From contig BSYQ01000003.1 of assembly GCA_030272585.1 (NCBI GenBank), forward strand, positions 7,378,001-7,442,000: a stretch of 64,000 bases of DNA, in the 5' to 3' direction. This DNA comes from Bryopsis sp. KO-2023 (taxonomy: Eukaryota; Chlorophyta; Ulvophyceae; Bryopsidales; Bryopsidaceae). A program made the position numbers and the translations under genes. The notes under the pieces are model-generated. The model saw nothing but the letters and a program-made list of their open reading frames with translations, was not told the DNA's origin and made no database searches. This document shows, in pieces, positions 56,601 to 64,000 of this stretch; positions within the stretch are counted from its first letter, which is position 1, and the number at the start of each line of letters is the position of its first letter.

Positions 56601-58683
56601 CTGCAGAGGATGATCTGGTAAGATATTTACTTGTTTTTTATTTGTTAGTTGTTGTTATTATTATTATTTGTCATGATTTATATTTTTTTGCCTGCTTCAT
56701 TGAGGAATAATGGAGGTCTTTGCTTCTCTACCTACGTTTTGGGGTATATCCCTGAACCTCTTGTAAAAATGATCGACCTCATTGAAGTCAATCGATCGAG
56801 CTTTTTTTTCCAGGCTCTTGAAGGGCATGCTTAACTGTGCCAGTCGTTGCTGTTACTCATAGGTTTCTGTGGAAGATGCAGCCGCCACAACTCCAGGTAT
56901 CCCACCCTCATCTTTGATGATGTTCTTGTCGAGAAACTCGTCGCTGGAGGGCGTGGTGCTTGCAGAGTACAATGAAAAATTCATTAATCCCTACTTTGAA
57001 AGCTACTTGGACGATGAACGGAACATTGACATCGACAGCATCACAGCAGCTGCTGTTTTGGTGGCAAAATCTGCTCACAGCCTTGCTGGCCGCTCTGGAA
57101 CCCTGGAGGTTGGTTTATCAAACGAATAAGACCTGCTACCTCCAAAACTTAGGGAAAGCATGATCTTCGCATGACAGAGAATTTTTCTGTGGATATTCAA
57201 TAATATGCGTTTGTGTTTTTTGGCTTGCAAAAAACACAAATAGGTTGATGTGCAAGGCGCCAAGGAGCTGACTTCTGATTTGGTGGATTGCCTGGTGAAA
57301 GCTGACCCCAGTTTGAACTGTAAATTGGCAACCGACATGATGACCGTAACGCAAAGCAGTTATGGCTTGGTGGAGCACTACGTTGGGGTGATAAAGTATC
57401 AGGGACGGCATTCCCAGGTAAGCTGTCTATAAATAGCTTCATGGTCCTACACAGCAGCTGCTGGACAACGTGCCCTCCATGTGAAACCCCCCAAAGTAGA
57501 ACACAGTTCAGTTATATTAGTTAAAGGAGAAACACCAGGAATTACAGGTTTCCTGAGAAAATTGTGTTGTGCCACGTTCTTCTCGGGAAAGAAACAGTAC
57601 AAATCTTTACTGTACGCAATCAGCTTTTTCCAGTGGGGGAAGGGTGGCTTCCAAGGAATACGGGTTTTTTGTTGGCGTATGTTTTCTGAAGAGTGTCTGT
57701 GTGATTTTTACAGGACCATTTGATTGTGAAGAACATCGAGAGGTTTGTGTTCACTTTTCTGGGGGAAAGGGTGGCTGTTGGCCAATCTGATGGAGACTGC
57801 AATGAGAGAGAAAAGACTTGTGACGACTCGCAGGTAATGAGTGGATGCAGGTCCTCCTATGGAATCATTTCAATTCCAAAATTCAAAAAGAAAGTAAAGA
57901 ATCGGAAGTTAATGATCGCCTTCGATCAAGATGTCAGGTTGTTCCAGTTTCAGCAAATGAAGGCTGGATTAGGGCGATCAGGAGATTTAGTCATCGTTGC
58001 CTTCGCTTATTTTTTGCTTCTGTGTGCGGTTGATACTTTGGTTTGGTTGGTCAGGTCTGTCTGGGAGAGAAATTTGATGCTGGTGAGGATGGAAAATGCT
58101 GGGATGCGTCTGTCTACTTTGTGCCTTCTTATCCTCTCTCCGTGCTGTGCACCAATTGCACACTCGACAGTCCAGAGTACATTGGGTAAGACTGTGACTT
58201 TAAAGTTGATGAAGATTTTCTGTTGATTATCTGTTTCACAGAAAAGCGACACACCCGATACGTCTTTATTTTCTCCTTTTCTTTCTCCGTACATTTTTTT
58301 CCCTGTTGTTTTCACGGAAGTCCTTGAATTCTCTATTTCGGTCCTTCATAAATCTGTTTTTTCTTTTTGGCTACTTTTTTTCTGGTCTGTGGCTTAGTTT
58401 TCTCCCCTGTTTTCAACGCTCGTTCAGGTTCACCATGATGACTGGCCAGCAACTGACAGAGTCAAACATCAGTACATTCGTTCAAAAGTATGGCTGGGCT
58501 CCAGAACCCTTGTGGATGGAATCCCGATGGGAAGCTTCAACACCCCATTTAAGATTGTACCACAGAGAATCAAAATCCACAGAAACTGCAATCATGGTGA
58601 TCGGCATTCTGATGTTGGTTTTCACGGCTCTGGCGGCCGGGGTGTCGAAGGTCGTATTCGAGAAGAGGGTCAAGCAATCGTAG
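53673..58683 (+). CDS. NCSTN: Nicastrin, gamma-secretase subunit
   Basis: Twelve exons join in phase to 680 aa: 53673-53748, 53889-54041, 54635-54745, 54987-55189, 55509-55715, 55977-56198, 56474-56617, 56863-57108, 57244-57417, 57714-57833, 58055-58185 and 58428-58683. A signal peptide (MFWRSLARLAPIYAALIVSA) leads into SNACWRLLSINGSAGCAG, the conserved small N-lobe. An aminopeptidase-like lobe follows: VVMIASHIDTAGLF, GADSALSGLIAMLVAADLL, LAGEPWGYMGSKRM, MMFLSRNSSLEGVVLAEY, and late Cys-containing loops. A single C-terminal transmembrane helix (VIGILMLVFTALAAG) ends in a short basic cytosolic tail. Nicastrin is the substrate-gating ectodomain of gamma-secretase in the ER/endomembranes. Length fits plant nicastrin. 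The DYIGS motif reads GYMGS here; the preceding Glu of the GE pair is kept. Intron 4 uses a GC donor (AAAG|GCAAGG). Confidence 0.93.
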
Positions 58684-60570
58684 CCACTTCTTTTTTTGTC
58701 CTGTTCAATTTTTTTTTTACGAGGGGTGGGGAAAAGGTGTATCAAGTTCCGATGTTCTTCCTGTGTTAGGCTTCTTGTGTTTTAAATGGCGAATTCCAAT
58801 ATTTCTCAAGAGGCCAATCGAGACGTTTGCTTACAATATGTGAATGCAGCCCTGCTCCACTCACTGTAGTCTGGCAGAGCGGTCCATCGAGATGCTGAAT
58901 TGGCGTTCGACTTCGTTGCTGTTTATCTCTTGACCACCATGAGTGTATGCACACCTCCCCCTTCCCCGTTTGATCGAAAGCATCCCATTACAGATTTACA
59001 GAATGTACATGACTTTGTGCTGAGTTTCTTTTTACCCAAGCTGCTCAACCAGTTCATAATCTGAAAGCGAGGGCATCTTCCACTGTGCAAGGGGTATCTT
59101 GTCCGGACTTAACCCCCTCCATCCTTAGCCAGCTAAGGTCTTTCCTGCTTCCTTTGCTTAATGGCGAGCATAGCCCGTGAATAACATGCAGCTCATCCTT
59201 TTGAACTCGAATCAGCAGTCACCTCTTAGCAGTGGCCATGCTGTTGTACAACAAATTGCTTCGACTCCCCGTCAGGGCCATATTCTTTCAAACTACACTC
59301 CAACCCCATCATCAATAAGTCACAAAACTAATTGTACTCCCTTGAATTTGATTATTAAAAAAGACATTCTTGGGCGATGCAGAATTGATATAGACAAGTC
59401 TACATGGATTTGAAAGAAAGAACAATAATTGTGAGTGCAGTGGACACCTGTGAGTTGAAAATTTTGGTTTTTGATTCTTGAGCAGAAAAAACACAGAAAG
59501 AGTATAATAATTGATAGGGAGCTCTTTGCATATTCATTCGCGCCAGCTAAATTTGAGTTGTTCTGAATTTGTAAATTGGCACTCAATACCATCTGACAGT
59601 GGAAGCTCTCATTCTTCCAGATGTATTGCTTGATGTAGCCCTTGAACAACCAACTCTTACAGTAATGCATTATCAAATGAAGGCTTTATTTTTGGATATT
59701 CCCCAATTCTGGAGAAGAGTCGACAGTTTCAAAACTTTCAGAGTCATAGTTTTTGCTTGGCAGCTTCTTCGGGGATATTTTCAAGAACAAGTGATTTTGA
59801 ACATAGGGGATAGATGTCAGTATTTGGCTGCACCAATGCATACAATCGACCAGGATGTGAAAATATATGCATCCCTTTCAAGAAACCTTGAAGCAAAACA
59901 TTTCTCGTATGAGTTTAAAAGAGGTTGAAAAAAGGAAGGAAAACTCAGAGTCCCACAGAAAGTAAGAGCGTTTCTGGATGTACAACCTCGAATTGTGAAT
60001 TGTTTTGTAATTAACGTTAAATGTATTTCTCCAGTATTTATCCACTTTGAACAAAAAATCTTCAGGTTGCTGGTCTTACTGGCAGGAGAAAAAAACCAGC
60101 AAAAATGTACTTGTTTGCTGTGGATGGCGTGAAATTTTGACATGAAAGAGATTTTGCATTGATACATTGATCGAAACCAGTGCTGAAATTGATATTCCCT
60201 GTTCTATTTTCTCTTGAGCATAAAATAAAACAAATGCCAATTCTTGAAGATGGAAGGCATATTACCCAAAAGCCCATCTTCAAGAAAGATCAGGACTTGT
60301 TTCCTTCTCTGGTAATAATCACCAATAGAGGACACTTGAAGAAAAAAGCACCCCATGCAAACAATGATTAAAACACAACACACCGTTGGTGCTTCTTCCA
60401 ATAATTTTGATGGAAGAAGACCAACGAAACGATTGGTATTGTAATGGAATACAAGGGACCTTGCAGAATCTATAACAGTATTTTTAATTATTGCACATTT
60501 TTGGCGATGGACTTCCATCACATGAATGTTTTTTCTTTCCAGGTACATATGCATTTGTTTTGAGGATTTG
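58684..60570. other. Intergenic, no supported gene
   Basis: Between nicastrin and the terminal exon of the minus-strand gene at 60571. ORFs up to about 110 codons exist (plus 59599-59928, minus 59676-59320) but begin at non-ATG codons or lack any motif. The region is A/T-rich with no repeats detected by eye. Confidence 0.4.
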
Positions 60571-60777
60571 TCAGTATTTTGCTGCTTGCCTGGTTATCTC
60601 AATTTGATGTAAAGGGTGGTGGAGGAGGAGATTGTGGATCCAAGGAGCTGCAGTAGAAGCTGTAGGAATGTCTTTTTTTGCTGCCAGGAGTCCGCTCATT
60701 CGTGCATTGGTTTGTTGAGAGTTGGTTGCCAAAATACTTGATAAGGTTGCAGAGGTCAGAAAGATGTCGTAGACAGA
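60571..60777 (-). CDS. Terminal exon of an unidentified gene
   Basis: Clear exon-like segment with an acceptor TTTCAAACTCCAG before 60777 and a TGA at 60571, 68 codons. It reads SVYDIFLTSATLSSILATNS, then NARMSGLLAAKKDIPTAS, with heptad-like hydrophobic spacing. The rest of the gene should lie at 60780-61900 on the minus strand. Stretches 61120-60990 (GMVPQQQAAYFRPKMVK) and 61620-61450 (TLSARQYLEENHVGCLRFHT) look coding, but I could not connect them in phase. No family recognised. Confidence 0.5.
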   Translation of the reverse strand, partial: SVYDIFLTSATLSSILATNSQQTNARMSGLLAAKKDIPTASTAAPWIHNLLLHHPLHQIEITRQAAKY

Positions 60778-62681
60778 CTGGAGTTTGAAAAGAAAGAAAT
60801 GCTTATGCTTTTAGAACCATATTTTTGAGGGGTTAAATTCTGCCAGACATGCTGTCACGTGACTTAGTTCCGTGACTTAGTTGTTGTCGTGTTTACTCAA
60901 AAGTCGAAATGAGTCGAGGTGGTGGTAGTGGAAGATGATGAACCTTGGAGTGGAGCTATCGAACCATTGTTGCAACATCCTTGGTTTACGACCTTGATTA
61001 TAAATACCTGCATTTACTGACTCTTGTAGAGAAAAAAAAAAACTTTTAACCATTTTTGGGCGAAAATATGCTGCCTGTTGTTGAGGGACCATGCCGCTTG
61101 CCTGTATCAAACGCTTAAACAATGAACAACAGCCTACTTGCCAGATTACCCAACAGTTTTTGAAGTGATGTCAACATGAAAATTTTCCCAAATCCTCAGC
61201 CCATGTCAGAAACTTCTGGAATCCCAGTGAAAGGTCGAATGTGTAACTGGGATAATTCACTGTTTTTCCCTTTGAACCACGATTTGACATTTCTGTTGCC
61301 CCCTTGAGACAGTGTACTAGCAGTAAAGCCGGTTGTTCGATTTCCCAGCTCTGATTAGATTACATTGTGGTTTGGGATAAATGGGTGATTTTTTTCTTTT
61401 CGGGACTTGTAATTGGATTAGATTTTCCAGTTCCTTCACATACTTCCAGAGCTTCAATATTTGGTGGTGCGAATTGCCACAAAATTCTACCTTGAAATTC
61501 AGCTGCAACACCCGCGTTTGAAAGAAGTGTAGTGTGGAATCTCAAGCAACCAACGTGATTTTCTTCAAGGTATTGACGGGCAGAAAGGGTTTCTTCCCAC
61601 CAAAAAAAAAACAGAAAGAAAAGAGACCCGCACAGAGGCAACAGACAATTGCATATGCGAATTACAAGCCCCAACACGGAGAGGGAGAAATTAATAACCT
61701 CCAGGGTTGACTCGATTTTGCGCGTGTGTGCAATAAACGAAGAAAAAAACTCGTTTTTGTTTTGGAAGAGGTGATCACACTTTTGCAAAGAGACTTGATG
61801 GGTGCCAGAAATAAGACTAGTAAGCTTCTTGCAGAAAGCAAAAGTGTGATTTCCCAATTTCTAAACCTAGGCAGGGTGAGAGTATCTCAACTCCACAAAC
61901 GAAAATAGGGCACAGTCCGCGAAAGGGGACTAATCAAATCCTAACTTTTTACAATCGAGGGAAAATGCCATGAAAAAGGAATCGAAAACGATGCTTTTGA
62001 TATGTTCAGGGGGAGGTGAGAAAAGAACAAAAAAAAGCAACCGCCGACATCAACCCCCCCTCCCCCCCACCAAAAAAAGACCCAAAACAAACACACACCT
62101 CACCCGGATGAGATGTACGATTGACCCAGCCTGATTTGCTGAATTTGCATGCCCCTCCCCCCTCCTGGCCCCCTTCCTGCTTTTTCTTGTATGTCAAAAC
62201 CCGTCTCAATTCAAGAATTGTCCTTTCCTTTTTCTTTTGGTTCCTTTCTCCTACTAGAAAAACACTCCCCCTTCATTTTTGATTGATTGTTGTTTAAAAA
62301 ACCAGATATATAAATGTAGTCTCGACACTTGCAGTTCAAGAAAATGTACATGGGTAATGGAACCGATAACCACACAAAAAGCAAAGTCAAATATCACACA
62401 TCGTAAACCACACCCTCGATACAAAAAAAAAAAAGAAAAACATAACACTACAGAAAGCAAGATTCCACATGCAAGCTTATTTAATATGCGCTTTTTTTTC
62501 TCCTTCTCTTCTTTTTTCTTCCTTTTTTTTTTTAGCAATTTTTTTTTTCTTCCATCTTTCCTCGGATTTTTTTCTTGTCCCCGAATAACATCTTTTCCCC
62601 ACCCTTTCAAAAAGCCCATTGTCGACAGAAAAAAAAGGTACCGATCGCAGAAATTCACAGTCCAACCACTTTTTCCAAAAC

Positions 62682-62712
<31 letters not shown>

Positions 62713-63676
62713 ACACAAACCAGGGCCCTTTTTGCATTTGCACAGCCACATGTCCCAACACACATTCAAACATACCATCATCACTCTCTGTAGATGCGAC
62801 GGTTCCAACCAAGATTATTCATTTTCAATATGCCCTCAAAAGCCAGCACAACACATCTTTCTCTTCTTTCCCCCTTTTCCTTACCCCCCCCCCCCCTTTT
62901 TTTTTAACCCAAACCCCTTTGTTCTTTCCTTTCCCCCACCTATTCGCATTTCTCCAACTCGCACCAGGCTGGATATCAGCTCAACAAAACTATAGAGGTC
63001 CAGCATCTAGACCCACTATTTCGACTCAAATATCATCGCCATCGAAAACTAAGGATTCAGTAAAACCAAAAGAAAACAAACTCACATAGCAGAACACCCT
63101 GCCTAAAATGCCTTCCAGCATTTTCCATCCAGATTTTCAGTGTCACATCATGTTTGTTTCTCCATCTATTCCTCTGCCCTCCGTTTTCGGATATCCATTT
63201 CAGCATTCCTTTTTTTCCCTTCAAATCCCCAAACAGAATTAGAAAAAAAAAGAAATGCACTACAGCCTTCTTGACATTTCGAACCCTCCACCTCACTCTC
63301 TGATTTTTCCCCAAAAATAACTTTCCAAAATGCTGTTTACAAACAGATGCGCATTTCTTCTTTCTTTATATATTTCCCTACCCCTTTGTTGTTGTTGTTT
63401 TTTTCCTTTTCCTTTTTTCCCCTTTTCTTTCTTCTCTTCTTTTCTTGGCATAAAACACACATTCTACATGATTTCCATTGGTTTCTTTTTCGTTTTCCTG
63501 TCTTTTTGTTTTGCTTTCTTTCCATTCTTTTCCGCTTTCCTGCTGCTGTTTCGACAAAAGCAAGCATAGCTTATCAAAGAAAGGAAAAAAAAACGAAGAG
63601 AATAAAAGAATAAGCCTTTTCCAAAAAAAACACAGCCCGCGAATACACAAATACGTTTGGGATGAGGAGAGGGGGG
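60778..63676. other. Partly coding (minus) then low-complexity region
   Basis: 60780-61900 probably contains upstream exons of the minus-strand gene ending at 60571, with boundaries unresolved. From about 61980 to 63650 the sequence is dominated by poly-A/T, poly-C and CT-rich tracts (for example 62420-62730 and 63380-63560). ORFs there are composition artefacts. It may include the 3' untranslated region of the membrane-protein gene at the right edge. Confidence 0.4.
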
Positions 63677-64000
63677 TCAATTCTGCTTTTTGGCCTGATT
63701 CTGCATGCCTGCAAATGCAGCCCTCTGCATGGATTCGATCTTATATATGAGGATTGTGGGCACCACCACCACCACAGCCAACTGACAAACCCCCGCCGCT
63801 GCAACAGCCAACCACTTGGAGCACTCGGCCAAAACTTCATTGCCAGGCAGACCGCACCCCCTCAAATTGCAGACCCACACAGCCACTAATGCCAAGCTTT
63901 GCAAGAGAACGTGGACCGGCAGCGAAACCTGGGCTCCCACAGAGTGCATTCCGTGCAGCAGCGCGGAGTTCATCACCAAAATTCGGGAAAGAAACGGGAC
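63677..64000 (-). CDS. C-terminal part of a multi-pass membrane protein (cut by window edge)
   Basis: Open from the right edge of the window to TGA at 63677 (107 codons). It has at least two hydrophobic helices: LPVHVLLQSLALVAVWVC and WLAVAAAGVCQLAVVVVVPTILIY. A short polar loop with two Cys (CNLRGCGLPGNEVLAEC) separates them. The C-terminal tail is KIESMQRAAFAGMQNQAKKQ. The strong codon-like structure and clean tail suggest a real gene whose 5' part lies to the right. The family cannot be told from this fragment. Confidence 0.6.
   Translation of the reverse strand, partial: VPFLSRILVMNSALLHGMHSVGAQVSLPVHVLLQSLALVAVWVCNLRGCGLPGNEVLAECSKWLAVAAAGVCQLAVVVVVPTILIYKIESMQRAAFAGMQNQAKKQN

Noticed and set aside
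1-64000. CRISPR arrays, bacterial operons, rRNA genes
   Set aside because: None seen; gene structure is eukaryotic throughout and the only regular repeats are LTRs, terminal inverted repeats and the 70-bp duplication.

Overview
This is a nuclear segment of an intron-rich photosynthetic eukaryote. Nearly all genes are split by GT-AG introns with pyrimidine-rich acceptors. The glutamyl-tRNA reductase is very plant-like and starts with a simple chloroplast transit peptide, with no bipartite signal. That points to a primary plastid, most likely the green lineage (early streptophyte or prasinophyte type). A PIH1/kintoun-type dynein-assembly factor suggests the organism builds motile cilia at some stage. 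The species assignment is inference.

Left part (1-16 kb): a gene for a secretory pseudokinase-like protein runs on the minus strand from 10278 to 101. A full-length, apparently very young Ty3/gypsy chromovirus (1205-9633, identical 473-bp LTRs, 5-bp target duplication) is inserted in one of its exons. The chromovirus carries two extra ORFs, one before gag and a RING-like one after pol. Next come a plastid-type DUF3119 gene (plus), a 463-bp Mutator-like MITE with a tRNA-like core (13150-13612), and the NC2-alpha/DRAP1 histone-fold corepressor gene (minus).

Middle (16-35 kb): a PIH1-CS co-chaperone (minus), a divergently transcribed orphan gene (plus), an unidentified minus-strand gene with an 870-bp hAT-like MITE in a probable exon, ribosomal protein eS17 (plus), an EMSY-like/Tudor gene (minus), a small membrane protein candidate (minus) and a secreted orphan protein (plus).

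Right part (35-64 kb): a second intact LTR retroelement (35091-39744) has only 149-bp LTRs and one 1449-codon gag-pol ORF whose start codon straddles the LTR/primer-binding-site junction. Housekeeping genes follow: a small minus-strand gene, LENG1-like (plus), HEMA (minus), TTC13/SRFR1-like (plus), a coiled-coil/IQ protein (minus), nicastrin of gamma-secretase (plus), the 3' exon of an unidentified minus-strand gene, and a membrane protein cut by the right edge (minus). Many neighbours are head-to-head with 0.4-0.9 kb between starts.

Exon boundaries were placed by hand from splice consensus, reading phase and recognisable protein families. Phase was checked arithmetically for each full gene model. 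No alignment, transcript or database search was possible.
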